The notes: generated by a model from the sequence alone, not told the origin. 38,674 nt of DNA from Clostridia bacterium (GCA_003249225.1 QKJQ01000039.1:1-38674), one strand, 5' to 3'; positions 27,871 to 36,812 are shown, counted from the first letter of the stretch. A program made the numbers and translations.

Positions 27871-28039
27871 TAAGTTATCTTATTCAGATAACATAAATAT
27901 GTGAGGGACTGTGGTTAGACAAAGCATCTGCGGTACGGTTAAGCGTTCTGGTTTCGAATATGATCCAAGTATGTCAAAGTACCGAAGGAATAGAAAATGA
28001 TGATTCACCAGAATATACAGTTCTGAAAAGTACAAAAAT

Positions 28040-28075
28040 AAAGGGAAAGCAATGAATTCTGCTTTCCCTTTTTGT
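28040..28075. terminator. Bidirectional terminator between pfkA and the minus-strand HExxH gene
   Basis: AAAGGGAAAGCA (28040-28051) pairs with TGCTTTCCCTTT (28060-28071) around an 8-nt loop, with T-runs on both sides (TTTTTG after it; ATTTTTGT when read in reverse). It can end both converging transcripts. The 170 bp between pfkA and this hairpin hold a small AT-rich stem-loop (GTTATCT/AGATAAC, 27874-27892) and no recognisable gene. Confidence 0.88.
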
Positions 28076-28133
28076 TATACATTTTATCTGCTGCTAAAAT
28101 ACATGAAAGAACTTTTCTGAAAGTTCAAGTCTT

Positions 28134-28691
28134 TTAAGCTTCGACATCTACATTGGCACCTGCAAGGACGGTACTGTCGATGGATTTCTGAGCCTGTCCG
28201 TAAGGTGATGATGAGTACTGAATTACCGTATTTGTTACACCTCCGGCCACATAGCGCCTGCCGCATTCAGGACAGACCGCGGTAATCAGACGTACGGTCG
28301 CAGAAACAAGTTTTGCACCGGGCTGACTTCCCTTTTGTATGGCATTGGATACATGTTGTTGTTCGTGTGTGGCCACAACGGAAGCAGAGGCAGAAGGAGC
28401 AATGTGCTGAGGAGCCTGAAAGGATACATCACTTTCGTTGGATACATCAACATACTTGCGGTTCTTACAGGTCTGACAAACACCGCTGTCTGTTTTTTTG
28501 ATCTCGTTAGTCTGTGCAGATGATTCATTAGTAAGCGCAGGAGTAGACTCGGGTTCATCAATTCTTGCTGCGGCCGCGGTAGAATATGCTGCGGAGGAAT
28601 TTGCTGCAGATGAATCCGTGCTGCCATTCTGATATAACGAATTGTTCTGATAATAAGAATTATCAAAGGAAACAGGCATAAAACCAATCAT
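28134..28691 (-). CDS. Putative HExxH metalloprotein with paired Cys motifs (SprA-like)
   Basis: The 185-residue protein has a low-complexity, Ser/Ala/Asn-rich N-terminus of about 75 residues. A compact domain follows with CQTCKNRKYVD, FQAPQHI, VVATHEQQHVSNA (an HExxH zinc-protease-like motif) and a second CPECGRRYVAGG pair. The two CxxC pairs could make a zinc ribbon; HExxH followed by a conserved region could make a minimal metalloprotease. I know similar small proteins from Lachnospiraceae, annotated as SprA-related or hypothetical. No signal peptide is visible. GGAGGT lies 6 bp before the start, and a good promoter is upstream. It is divergent from tex. Function is not established. Confidence 0.72.
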   Translation of the reverse strand: MIGFMPVSFDNSYYQNNSLYQNGSTDSSAANSSAAYSTAAAARIDEPESTPALTNESSAQTNEIKKTDSGVCQTCKNRKYVDVSNESDVSFQAPQHIAPSASASVVATHEQQHVSNAIQKGSQPGAKLVSATVRLITAVCPECGRRYVAGGVTNTVIQYSSSPYGQAQKSIDSTVLAGANVDVEA

Positions 28692-28726
28692 CCTGCCACC
28701 TCCCTGCTTTTTGAATTTACACCTTT

Positions 28727-28755
28727 ATTATAAGCCAATAGTCCTGTAAATGCAA
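28727..28755 (-). promoter_or_regulatory. Promoter for the HExxH protein gene
   Basis: On the minus strand TTGCAT (28750-28755) and TATAAT (28727-28732) are 17 bp apart, 36 bp before the coding start. Confidence 0.7.
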
Positions 28756-28780
28756 TGGATATGTATTCCAGAGATTGATT

Positions 28781-28810
28781 TTGACAGCATTAAATGGTAT
28801 GATGTATAGG
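28781..28810 (+). promoter_or_regulatory. Promoter for tex
   Basis: TTGACA (28781-28786) and TATAGG (28805-28810) are 18 bp apart, about 40 bp before the tex start. It is divergent from, and 26 bp away from, the promoter at 28727-28755. Confidence 0.6.
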
Positions 28811-28851
28811 CTGTGAGGCAAACAGTCAAAGGAAAGACAAGGAGCAGACAG

Positions 28852-31266
28852 ATGAATATATTTGAACAGTTAAAAGAAGAACTGGGGATACGTCTTGAAC
28901 AGGTACAGGCAACGGTACAACTGATCGACGAAGGAAATACCATACCATTTATTGCCCGTTACCGAAAAGAGGTAACCGGCTCGCTGGATGACGAAGTATT
29001 ACGTAATCTGGATGAACGGCTGACCTATCTTAGAAATCTGGAAGAAAAGAAGACACAGGTCATAGCAACGATAGAAGAACAGGGAAAACTTACGGATGAA
29101 CTGAGAAAACAGATCGAAGAAGCAAAAACGCTTGTTGTTGTTGAAGATCTTTATCGCCCGTACAGACCAAAGAGAAGAACCAAGGCAACCATAGCGAAAG
29201 AAAAAGGTCTGGAACCACTTGCTGATATTATCATGAAGCAGGAACTTGAAGATTCACTCGAAAGAGCAGCAGAAGCCTTTGTGGATGAAGAAAAGGAAGT
29301 AGTCACAACGGCAGATGCCATTCAGGGAGCACTTGATATTATAGCTGAAATGATTTCTGACAATGCAGAATACAGAAGTTATATCCGTCAGGCGACCTTT
29401 GAAGAGGGTCTTGTTACATCTGCAGCAAAAGATGAAAAAGCAGAATCTGTATATGAAATGTATTATAGTTTTGAGGAAAAGCTCGATAAGATTCCGGGGC
29501 ATCGTATCCTTGCACTTAACCGTGGTGAGGCAGAGAAGATTCTGACCGTAAAGGTTACAGCACCGGAAGAAAGAATCCTGCGTTTTCTTGCAAAACAAGT
29601 ACTTATTGGAGAGAATAAAAATACACAGGATTATATTACCCAGGCAATTGCTGACAGTTATACAAGACTTATTGCGCCGGCGATTGAACGAGAGATCCGA
29701 AATGATCTGACAGAGAAAGCAGAAGACGGAGCTATAAAAGTATTTGGAAAGAACCTTCATCAGCTGCTTATGCAGCCTCCAATTGTCGGACAGACAGTTC
29801 TTGGATGGGATCCGGCATTTCGTACCGGCTGTAAGCTGGCCGTTGTCGATGGAACCGGGAAAGTTCTTGATACTGTTGTAATCTATCCGACTGCACCGCA
29901 GAATAAAGTAGAAGAAGCAAAAAGAACACTTAAAAAACTGATCGAGACCTATAATGTTACTTTGATATCGGTTGGAAATGGTACAGCTTCCAGAGAATCA
30001 GAACAGGTCATTGTGGAACTGCTGAAAGAAATCAGACGTCCGGTTCAGTATATTATAGTAAATGAGGCAGGGGCTTCTGTTTACTCAGCCAGTAAGCTCG
30101 CAACAGAAGAATTTCCTAATTTTGATGTTGGACAGAGAAGCGCAGCGTCGATTGCAAGACGTCTTCAGGATCCTCTTGCGGAACTGGTAAAGATCGATCC
30201 GAAATCCATTGGTGTCGGACAATACCAGCACGACATGAATCAGAAAAAATTAGGCGAATCATTGAGCGGTGTTGTGGAAGACTGCGTGAACAAAGTCGGA
30301 GTTGACTTAAATACTGCCTCGGCATCATTACTGGAGTATATCTCTGGTATTAGTAAAGTGATCGCAAAGAATATAGTTGTTTACAGAGAGGCCAATGGTA
30401 AGTTTACTTCCAGAAACCAGCTGTTAAAAGTACCGAAGCTTGGACCAAAAGCCTTTGAGCAATGTGCAGGATTTCTTCGGATCCATGGAGGAAGCAACCC
30501 GCTTGATGAGACAAGTGTGCATCCGGAATCCTATGAAGCGGCAGATTATCTTTTAAAATCCCTCGGGTTTACTTCGGAAGATATAAAGAAGGTACAGGCC
30601 CAGCAAAAAGATGCCATGGAGCAGGCGGAAACGAAAAAAGAACAACAAAAACAAGAAGCGCCAAAGCAGGAACGCCGAGACAGAAATGATAAAAATCAAA
30701 GACCAGGTAAAAATATGAACACCAGCACGGCAATGGGGCAGGCTCTGATGGCCGCACTTGCAGGAGGAAGCAAGCAGGCTGAAATCAACCCGGTTCAGGA
30801 ACGGCAGGCTGAAGGTCAGAAAAAATCAAATGATGCTAGTGCCGGGACAACGGTAACCACAGAAAGCTTGTCTCAGCTTGGCAGACTGATTCGTGATAAA
30901 GAAAAGTTAGCAAAAGAACTCGGTATTGGTGTGATCACACTAACAGATATCATTAAAGAACTCGAAAAACCCGGCAGAGATCCCCGCGATGAGATGCCAA
31001 AACCGATCTTACGCACCGATGTTATGGATATGAAAGATTTAAGTGAAGGGATGATCTTAAAAGGAACGGTTCGAAACGTTATAGATTTTGGTGCCTTTGT
31101 TGATATTGGTGTGCATCAGGACGGGCTGGTTCACATATCTCAGATTACGAACAAGAAGTTCATCAAACATCCACTTGATGCTGTAAGTGTAGGCGACATC
31201 GTTGATGTCAAGGTCATGAGTGTTGATGTACAGAAGAAGAGAATTCAACTGACGATGATTTTATAA
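28852..31266 (+). CDS. tex: Tex-family S1 RNA-binding protein with a long linker before S1
   Basis: Tex is a conserved nucleic-acid-binding protein linked to transcription and RNA turnover. The 804-residue protein has the family order. Helical N-terminal domains (IPFIARYRKEVTGSLDDEVL) come first, then a YqgF-like fold (GWDPAFRTGCKLAVVDGTGK) and the VGQYQHDMNQKKL motif. Helix-hairpin-helix elements follow (residues ~490-560), with the S1 domain (GTVRNVIDFGAFVDIG) near 736-800. Between HhH and S1, residues ~580-670 are low complexity and rich in Gln, Lys, Arg, Glu and Ala. This makes it longer than the usual ~720 residues. ATG 28852 has AAGGAG upstream; an in-frame ATG at 28813 has no site. Confidence 0.95.
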   Translation: MNIFEQLKEELGIRLEQVQATVQLIDEGNTIPFIARYRKEVTGSLDDEVLRNLDERLTYLRNLEEKKTQVIATIEEQGKLTDELRKQIEEAKTLVVVEDLYRPYRPKRRTKATIAKEKGLEPLADIIMKQELEDSLERAAEAFVDEEKEVVTTADAIQGALDIIAEMISDNAEYRSYIRQATFEEGLVTSAAKDEKAESVYEMYYSFEEKLDKIPGHRILALNRGEAEKILTVKVTAPEERILRFLAKQVLIGENKNTQDYITQAIADSYTRLIAPAIEREIRNDLTEKAEDGAIKVFGKNLHQLLMQPPIVGQTVLGWDPAFRTGCKLAVVDGTGKVLDTVVIYPTAPQNKVEEAKRTLKKLIETYNVTLISVGNGTASRESEQVIVELLKEIRRPVQYIIVNEAGASVYSASKLATEEFPNFDVGQRSAASIARRLQDPLAELVKIDPKSIGVGQYQHDMNQKKLGESLSGVVEDCVNKVGVDLNTASASLLEYISGISKVIAKNIVVYREANGKFTSRNQLLKVPKLGPKAFEQCAGFLRIHGGSNPLDETSVHPESYEAADYLLKSLGFTSEDIKKVQAQQKDAMEQAETKKEQQKQEAPKQERRDRNDKNQRPGKNMNTSTAMGQALMAALAGGSKQAEINPVQERQAEGQKKSNDASAGTTVTTESLSQLGRLIRDKEKLAKELGIGVITLTDIIKELEKPGRDPRDEMPKPILRTDVMDMKDLSEGMILKGTVRNVIDFGAFVDIGVHQDGLVHISQITNKKFIKHPLDAVSVGDIVDVKVMSVDVQKKRIQLTMIL

Positions 31267-31272
31267 GCAGAG

Positions 31273-31306
31273 ACCTTCCGGTTGTAAACAGATCGGAAGG
31301 TTTTTT
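31273..31306 (+). terminator. Rho-independent terminator after tex
   Basis: ACCTTCCG (31273-31280) pairs with CGGAAGGT (31294-31301) around a 13-nt loop, followed by a T-run. Confidence 0.9.
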
Positions 31307-31325
31307 CTGGAACGGGAAGTAAAGC

Positions 31326-31354
31326 TTTACGCAATGACACAGAACAGTTATAAT
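31326..31354 (+). promoter_or_regulatory. Promoter for the tsaE-tsaB-rimI operon
   Basis: TTTACG (31326-31331) and TATAAT (31349-31354) are 17 bp apart, directly after the tex terminator and 40 bp before tsaE. Confidence 0.7.
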
Positions 31355-31394
31355 AAAAGCATAACAGACGGTCAGACAGAAAGGAAAGGATACC

Positions 31395-31817
31395 TTGATT
31401 TATGAAAGTTTATGCGCAGAAGATACTTTTGCGCTCGGAAAAAAACTTGGTGAAGAGGCAAAAGCCGGTGATGTATTTTGCCTGTCAGGTGATCTTGGAA
31501 CAGGAAAAACGGTTTTTACAAAAGGGTTTGCACAGGGTCTTGGGATCGAAGAACCGGTGAGCAGTCCAACCTTTACAATACTTCAGATTTATGAAGAGGG
31601 AAAGCTTCCGCTTTATCATTTTGATGTATACAGAATGAGTGACAGCGATGAATTTCTTGATATCGGCGGAGACGAATTCTTTGAAAAAGAAGGAGTCTGT
31701 CTGATTGAATGGGCGGAATTGATTGAAGATGTACTGCCAAAGAACAGCAGGCATATCAGAATAGAGAAAAACTTATCAAAAGGACTGGACTATCGAAATA
31801 TTACGATCAGTGAATAG
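31395..31817 (+). CDS. tsaE: tRNA t6A biosynthesis ATPase TsaE, TTG start
   Basis: TsaE is the small ATPase that works with TsaB and TsaD to attach the threonylcarbamoyl group to A37 of ANN-decoding tRNAs. The 140-residue protein has a P-loop GDLGTGKT near residue 33, SSPTFTILQIY, the family motif YHFDVYRM and LIEWAELI. The only start that keeps the conserved N-terminus is TTG 31395, with AAAGGAAAGG 4 bp upstream; a nearby ATG (31402) is in another frame. TTG starts are often used to lower expression. The order tsaE-tsaB-rimI is the standard one. Confidence 0.93.
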   Translation: MIYESLCAEDTFALGKKLGEEAKAGDVFCLSGDLGTGKTVFTKGFAQGLGIEEPVSSPTFTILQIYEEGKLPLYHFDVYRMSDSDEFLDIGGDEFFEKEGVCLIEWAELIEDVLPKNSRHIRIEKNLSKGLDYRNITISE

Positions 31818-31906
31818 AAAGAGTGTTTGAGTGTGAAGAAAAGAACCCTTACACTGGATGATTCCTTTACAATACACACAGAGACAGCATAGGAGTGGAG
31901 AGAAAG

Positions 31907-32626
31907 ATGAAGATACTGGCAATTGATGCTTCCGGACAGGTGGCTTCCGTATCACTATTGGCAGATGAGACAATGATTGCAGAATACACAATAGATTATA
32001 AAAAGACACACTCACAGACCCTGCTCCCGATGATTGATGAAATCATGAAGATGACAGAGACAGAAACAGAGGATATTGATTTTATTGCAGTATCTTCCGG
32101 ACCCGGTTCCTTTACCGGTCTGAGAATTGGTGCGGCAACAGCAAAGGGACTCGCTTTGTCCTTAAAGAAAAAAATTATCGCAGTTCCAACACTTTTGATG
32201 CTTGCCTATAATTTCCTTGGCAGTGAGTACCAGATCTGTCCAATGATGGATGCAAGAAGGAATCAAGTCTATACAGGTCTGTACAAAAGCAAAGGGAATT
32301 CGATAGAGATCGTGAATCAGGAAACAGCTTGTTCTATTGATGATATGATTGAGAATGTAAACCTGACAGGAATGAGCACGGTATTCCTGGGAGACGGAAT
32401 AAAAGTATATCAGGAGCAGCTGAAGGAGAAGGTAACGGTACCTTATCTTCTGGCACAGCCGCATATGGCAAAGCAGCGGGCCGGAAGTCTGGCAACAGCA
32501 GCCATGCATTATTATATAGAAGGAAATGTACTGGAACCTGGCGAATTTGCCCCCGATTATCTTCGTATGTCGCAGGCAGAACGGGAAAGAAAGGAAAAGC
32601 AGGATGCAGATCAGGCGAATGGGTAA
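31907..32626 (+). CDS. tsaB: tRNA t6A biosynthesis protein TsaB
   Basis: TsaB is the inactive ASKHA-fold partner that dimerises with TsaD in the t6A complex. The 239-residue protein starts with the conserved ILAIDASGQVASVSLL and contains SSGPGSFTGLRIG near residue 66 and the MMDARRNQVYTGLY segment. It lacks the metal-binding His pair of TsaD, as expected. ATG 31907 has AGGAGTGGAG upstream; a GTG at 31895 lies inside that site. The gene overlaps rimI by 23 bp. Confidence 0.93.
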   Translation: MKILAIDASGQVASVSLLADETMIAEYTIDYKKTHSQTLLPMIDEIMKMTETETEDIDFIAVSSGPGSFTGLRIGAATAKGLALSLKKKIIAVPTLLMLAYNFLGSEYQICPMMDARRNQVYTGLYKSKGNSIEIVNQETACSIDDMIENVNLTGMSTVFLGDGIKVYQEQLKEKVTVPYLLAQPHMAKQRAGSLATAAMHYYIEGNVLEPGEFAPDYLRMSQAERERKEKQDADQANG

Positions 32627-33038
32627 AGAAGATATTAAGCAGGTCTGCACTATTGAGAATAAAACATTTTCACATCCATGGAGCGACAAAAGTTTTCTCG
32701 ATGCTGTAAACTCGGAACATGATATTTATCTGGTTGCCGAGGAAAATGATGAGATTCTTGGATACTGCGGTCTTTGGGGAATCGCAGGAGAAGGACAGAT
32801 TACCAACGTTGCGGTGTCTGAAGGACACAGGAATTTAGGGATAGCAAGGCAGATGCTCGAGGTACTTCTGCATGAGGCACGAAAAGATAACCTTACGGAT
32901 TTTACACTTGAAGTTCGTGTGAGTAATGCACCAGCAATTCATTTATATCATAAACTTGGATTTGTGGATGCAGGGATACGAAAAAATTTTTATGAAAAAC
33001 CAACAGAAGATGCAATTATTATGTGGCTGAGAGAGTAA
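32604..33038 (+). CDS. rimI: Ribosomal protein S18-alanine N-acetyltransferase (RimI-like)
   Basis: RimI is a GNAT-fold enzyme that acetylates the N-terminus of ribosomal protein S18 with acetyl-CoA. The 144-residue protein has WSDKSFLDAV, the central strand GYCGLWGIAGEGQITNVAV and the acetyl-CoA loop (EGHRNLGIARQML), then EVRVSNAPAIHLYHKLGFVD, all typical. The start at 32604 lies inside the end of tsaB, with AAGGAAAAG upstream, so translation is probably coupled. A Met five codons further on is an alternative. Other protein targets are possible, as in many GNATs. Confidence 0.88.
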   Translation: MQIRRMGKEDIKQVCTIENKTFSHPWSDKSFLDAVNSEHDIYLVAEENDEILGYCGLWGIAGEGQITNVAVSEGHRNLGIARQMLEVLLHEARKDNLTDFTLEVRVSNAPAIHLYHKLGFVDAGIRKNFYEKPTEDAIIMWLRE

Positions 33039-33074
33039 GCGGCTAAGTATAAAGGATAGAATTGGAGATTTTAC

Positions 33075-33989
33075 ATGTTAGATGTTTGTTTGTTAGGAAC
33101 CGGAGGAATGATGCCGTTGCCGAATCGTTGGCTGACTGCACTGCTGACCAGATACAACGGTAGCTCTCTTTTGATTGACTGCGGGGAAGGTACACAGATC
33201 GCACTCAGAAAAAGCGGGTGGAGCTTTCATCCGATTGATACCATATGTTTCACGCATTTTCACGGGGATCATATCAGCGGACTTCCGGGACTTTTGTTGT
33301 CTATGGGAAATGCTGACCGTACAAAACCGGTTATGCTGATTGGTCCGAAAGGATTAGAACACGTTGTAAATTCACTCAGGGTCATAGCTCCGGAACTTCC
33401 CTTCGAACTTGAATTTCATGAGATATCTTCCGCAGAAGAAGTAATCGAAAGAAACGGTTATCAGATACGTGCTTTCAAAGTGAACCATAACATTGCCTGT
33501 TATGGATACACGCTTGAAATCCTTCGCGCAGGAAGATTTCAGCCGGAAAAGGCAAAAGAGAATAATGTCCCAATGAAAGCCTGGAACCGGCTGCAAAAAG
33601 GTGAAGAAGTCGAAGTCGATGGTGTCATCTATACACAGGATATGATACTTGGGCCAGACAGAAAAGGAATAAAACTCACATATTGTACAGATTCAAGACC
33701 GGTAAAAACAATCGCTGAGAATGCAGAGGATTCGGATTTGTTTATATGTGAGGGAATGTATGGTGAACCTGGCATGGAAAAAAAAGCGGCCGAGCACAAG
33801 CATATGACATTTTATGAAGCTGCCAGGTTAGCAGAAAAGGCAAAAACAAAGGAATTATGGCTGACACATTATAGTCCTTCGTTAATTTTTCCGGAACAGT
33901 ACCTTGGTGAAGTGAAGAAGATCTTTGAAACTACTGTGATCTGCAAAGACGGAAGAACCACTACATTGGATTTTGATAAAAACGAATAA
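33075..33989 (+). CDS. rnz: Ribonuclease Z
   Basis: RNase Z is a zinc beta-lactamase-fold endonuclease that cuts 3' trailers from tRNA precursors lacking encoded CCA. The 304-residue protein has the catalytic FTHFHGDHISGLPG near residue 59, IDCGEGTQ before it, then YCTDSRP, KHMTFYEAA and LTHYSPS as the later metal-binding motifs. The length suits the bacterial short form. GGAG lies 8 bp upstream of the start. The two tRNA-Ser genes in this window do not encode CCA, so they would need this enzyme. Confidence 0.93.
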   Translation: MLDVCLLGTGGMMPLPNRWLTALLTRYNGSSLLIDCGEGTQIALRKSGWSFHPIDTICFTHFHGDHISGLPGLLLSMGNADRTKPVMLIGPKGLEHVVNSLRVIAPELPFELEFHEISSAEEVIERNGYQIRAFKVNHNIACYGYTLEILRAGRFQPEKAKENNVPMKAWNRLQKGEEVEVDGVIYTQDMILGPDRKGIKLTYCTDSRPVKTIAENAEDSDLFICEGMYGEPGMEKKAAEHKHMTFYEAARLAEKAKTKELWLTHYSPSLIFPEQYLGEVKKIFETTVICKDGRTTTLDFDKNE

Positions 33990-34060
33990 TGCTCAGATTA
34001 CATACCAAAGACCAGATGTTATAACTACATAAGCGTGTATGTGCGCAGAATGGGTGAATT

Positions 34061-34660
34061 ATGAAAAGTTCAGTGAAAAGTACAATTCAGACAATCTTTA
34101 TAATGCTGATTATATTAGCGCTGATAGCCGGATGCTATATCATTATCGTGGAAAAGAAAAAAGCACAGGTCAGTGAAGATACGACCGTAACGCTGACAGA
34201 AGCAGAACAATTGATTGCAATGGATCTGGAAAACGACTACCCTCTGACACCGAGGGCGGTTTTGAAGCTCTATTGCAGAACCGTAGAGTGTTGTTACAAT
34301 GAAACCTTGGAAGAAAAACAGCTGGAAGATATTTTAAAACAGATGCGTCTTCTTTTCGATGATGAATTCCTTAATAATAATCCGTACGCAGATCATCTGG
34401 ATGGTCTTAAAATGGAGATTGACGATTATCAGTCAAACGGAAAAACGATTACTTCGTATAACGTAGAAAGTGCCGGAAGTGTTGTTGAATGGGAAGCGGA
34501 TGGTGAAAGCTACGCAAGGCTGATTGCTTCTTTTACGACAAGACAGGATGCTTCGTACGATAAAGTCTATGAGGAATTTTTATTCCGTAAGAACGAGAAC
34601 AATCTTTGGAAGATCGTTGGCTGGAGAGTCGTTGATAAAGATGAAATGGAAACAAACTAG
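34061..34660 (+). CDS. Uncharacterised single-span membrane-anchored protein
   Basis: The 199-residue protein has one hydrophobic segment at residues 10-30 (TIFIMLIILALIAGCYIIIV), then a charged extracytoplasmic or cytoplasmic part. A helical section (AVLKLYCRTVECCYNETLEE) and a C-terminal beta-rich half (SYARLIASFTTRQ, LWKIVGWRVVDKDE) recall NTF2-like or lipoprotein-type small folds. The Cys after the span (AGCY) could be a lipobox, but the context is weak. I know similar proteins next to tsaD in Lachnospiraceae, probably a family of unknown function, but cannot name it with confidence. GGGTGA precedes the start. No function is proposed. Confidence 0.75.
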   Translation: MKSSVKSTIQTIFIMLIILALIAGCYIIIVEKKKAQVSEDTTVTLTEAEQLIAMDLENDYPLTPRAVLKLYCRTVECCYNETLEEKQLEDILKQMRLLFDDEFLNNNPYADHLDGLKMEIDDYQSNGKTITSYNVESAGSVVEWEADGESYARLIASFTTRQDASYDKVYEEFLFRKNENNLWKIVGWRVVDKDEMETN

Positions 34661-34815
34661 TATTCGACGAACAAGGATTACTGGCCTGACTTTTAAAAGT
34701 AAGAGAGAGCAGCCTGCTTTGTTTCAGTACGAATCACAGAGTTATTATATGAAATAAATTAAAAGAATTAGAGAGTTTCACAATGCGCATAAAAACAGCG
34801 CAGGAATGGGGAAAA

Positions 34816-35841
34816 ATGAAAAAGGATATTACAATTCTTGCAATCGAGACATCCTGTGATGAAACGGCAGCCGCTGTGGTCCGGAATGGGCGAATCGTCC
34901 TATCCAATGTCATATCATCACAGATCGACCTGCATACATTGTATGGAGGGGTAGTTCCTGAGATTGCTTCAAGAAAACATATTGAAAATATTGATGCTGT
35001 CATTACCGAGGCATTGGAGGAAGCGGGTGTTGAACTGTCAGATCTTGATGCTATTGGCGTTACCTATGGCCCTGGTCTTGTTGGGGCATTGCTTGTTGGT
35101 GTTGCTGAGGCAAAAGCGATCGCCTATGCTTCTCATCTTCCGCTTATCGGGGTTCACCATATTGAAGGACATGTTTCTGCAAACTATATTGAACACCCGG
35201 AACTTGAACCTCCGTTCTTATGCCTGATTGTCTCTGGAGGTCATACACATCTGGTCATTGTCAAGGAATATGGCGAATATGAAATTATCGGCAAGACGCA
35301 CGATGATGCGGCTGGTGAAGCATTTGATAAGGTAGCAAGAGCAATTGGATTTGGATATCCGGGAGGACCGAAGATTGATCGTGCCGCCAAGGAAGGAAAT
35401 CCAGAAGCAATTTCCTTTCCGCGGGCTCATATTGATGGACATCCGAATGATTTTAGCTTCAGTGGTATAAAATCGGCAGTATTAAATTACCTGAACCAAG
35501 CTGCAATGAAGGAGGAAGTGGTGAATCCATCCGATGTTGCCGCCTCCTTTCAGGCTGCAGTCGTTGATGTGCTGGTAGAGAAAACAATAAATGCTGCTTT
35601 GGCTTTGAACATGAAGACCGTTGCCATGGCTGGCGGAGTTGCTTCAAATACGGCACTTCGGGCATCTATGGAAGCTGCATGCAAAAAGGAAGGGATAACG
35701 CTGGTGTATCCTTCGTTGATACTTTGTACAGATAATGCTGCTATGATTGGATCAGCAGCATACTATGAATATCAGAAAGGTATCTTCCGGGGACTTGATC
35801 TGAATGCTGTCCCCAACCTGAAAATCGGGGAAAAGGGATGA
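34816..35841 (+). CDS. tsaD: tRNA N6-adenosine threonylcarbamoyltransferase TsaD
   Basis: TsaD transfers threonylcarbamoyl from its adenylate to A37 of tRNAs that read ANN codons. The 341-residue protein has the ASKHA start ([16 protein letters not shown]), [12 protein letters not shown], the metal-binding [10 protein letters not shown] near residue 115, IVSGGHTHL, and the late [10 protein letters not shown] and [10 protein letters not shown] motifs. ATG 34816 has GGGGAAAA upstream and gives the usual length; an in-frame ATG at 34783 is possible. It is separated from tsaE-tsaB-rimI by rnz and one unknown gene, but all run in the same direction. Confidence 0.95.
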   Translation: MKKDITILAIETSCDETAAAVVRNGRIVLSNVISSQIDLHTLYGGVVPEIASRKHIENIDAVITEALEEAGVELSDLDAIGVTYGPGLVGALLVGVAEAKAIAYASHLPLIGVHHIEGHVSANYIEHPELEPPFLCLIVSGGHTHLVIVKEYGEYEIIGKTHDDAAGEAFDKVARAIGFGYPGGPKIDRAAKEGNPEAISFPRAHIDGHPNDFSFSGIKSAVLNYLNQAAMKEEVVNPSDVAASFQAAVVDVLVEKTINAALALNMKTVAMAGGVASNTALRASMEAACKKEGITLVYPSLILCTDNAAMIGSAAYYEYQKGIFRGLDLNAVPNLKIGEKG

Positions 35842-35913
35842 AACATATACACTGCATTAGGAAGAGTCACTGACAGATCTGTTTTTCAACGCAAGAGAAA
35901 AGCTTGAGATGCT

Positions 35914-35944
35914 TTGATAGAACAGAATGTCTTTCTTCTATAAT
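35914..35944 (+). promoter_or_regulatory. Probable ispD promoter
   Basis: A perfect TATAAT lies at 35939-35944. The best -35 is TTGATA (35914-35919) at a long 19-bp spacing. It would give a leader of about 110 nt before ispD. Nothing else recognisable lies in the 217-bp gap after tsaD. Confidence 0.45.
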
Positions 35945-36058
35945 AGAGGCATTGCTCATAACAGGTTACTGGTAAGGATAATTTTTGTTTTTGATTCAAA
36001 ACAGAGCACTGCCAGGGCGAAGCGCATGCTTGAATCAAAACAGGATCGGAGAAAACAT

Positions 36059-36769
36059 ATGGATAGGTTTACAGCGATTGTCCTGTCGGCAGGGCAGGGA
36101 CGGCGCATGAACAGTGAGGTAGCAAAGCAGTATATGACACTGGAAGGCAAGCCGATTCTTTATTATTCACTAAAAGTGTTTGAAGAAAGTGATGTTGATG
36201 ATATCCTTCTTGTCGTCGGTGCGGGCGATGAGGCCTATGTTAAAGAAACGATTGTGAACCGCTATAATTTTACAAAAGTCAGTAGAATAATTACTGGCGG
36301 ACAGGAACGCTATGACTCTGTATATCAGGGACTGCTTGCGGCGGAAAATGCTGATTATGTTCTGATACATGATGCTGCCCGGCCGCTTGTAACATCGCAG
36401 ATCATTGCAAGGGCGATGGATAATGCAAAAGAGTACAAAGCCTGCGTCATCGGGGTGCCATCGAAGGATACGGTCAAGATTGCAGACGAGGACCAAATGG
36501 TTGCCAAGACACCGAATAGAGAAGCCGTGTGGCTGGTGCAGACACCCCAGGCATTTTCTTATTCTCTCATACGAGAAGCATATGACAGGCTTATGATGGA
36601 TCGAACCGGCATTATAACAGACGATGCCATGGTGGTTGAACGGTTCATGGGACAGAAAGTAAGGTTGGTAAAAGGCAGTTATACGAATATAAAAATAACG
36701 ACACCGGAAGATATTCTGATGGCAGAAGTATACTTAAAAGAACTGCCTGAAATGATACAGATCTATTGA
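36059..36769 (+). CDS. ispD: 2-C-methyl-D-erythritol 4-phosphate cytidylyltransferase
   Basis: IspD joins CTP to methylerythritol phosphate in the non-mevalonate isoprenoid pathway. The 236-residue protein has the nucleotide-binding VLSAGQGRRMNSEVAKQYM near residues 7-25, TGGQERYDSVYQGL, the metal-binding HDAARPLV, and KDTVK with TPQAFSY, then TDDAMVVE near the end. ATG 36059 has GGAG 8 bp upstream. The frame is open back to 35927, but those residues carry no family motif and overlap the promoter. It is followed by the tRNA-Ser pair. The TarI-type ribitol cytidylyltransferase is similar, but the KPILYYSL and VVERFMGQKVRLVKG segments favour IspD. Confidence 0.9.
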   Translation: MDRFTAIVLSAGQGRRMNSEVAKQYMTLEGKPILYYSLKVFEESDVDDILLVVGAGDEAYVKETIVNRYNFTKVSRIITGGQERYDSVYQGLLAAENADYVLIHDAARPLVTSQIIARAMDNAKEYKACVIGVPSKDTVKIADEDQMVAKTPNREAVWLVQTPQAFSYSLIREAYDRLMMDRTGIITDDAMVVERFMGQKVRLVKGSYTNIKITTPEDILMAEVYLKELPEMIQIY

Positions 36770-36812
36770 AAAAAGACCAAAAGAAAAGTACATTTTCTTT
36801 GCAGAAAAATGC

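Noticed and set aside
34524..34757. 77-codon plus-strand frame overlapping the unknown anchored protein gene
   Set aside because: It mostly overlaps the real gene in another frame, with no start site or protein-like composition of its own.
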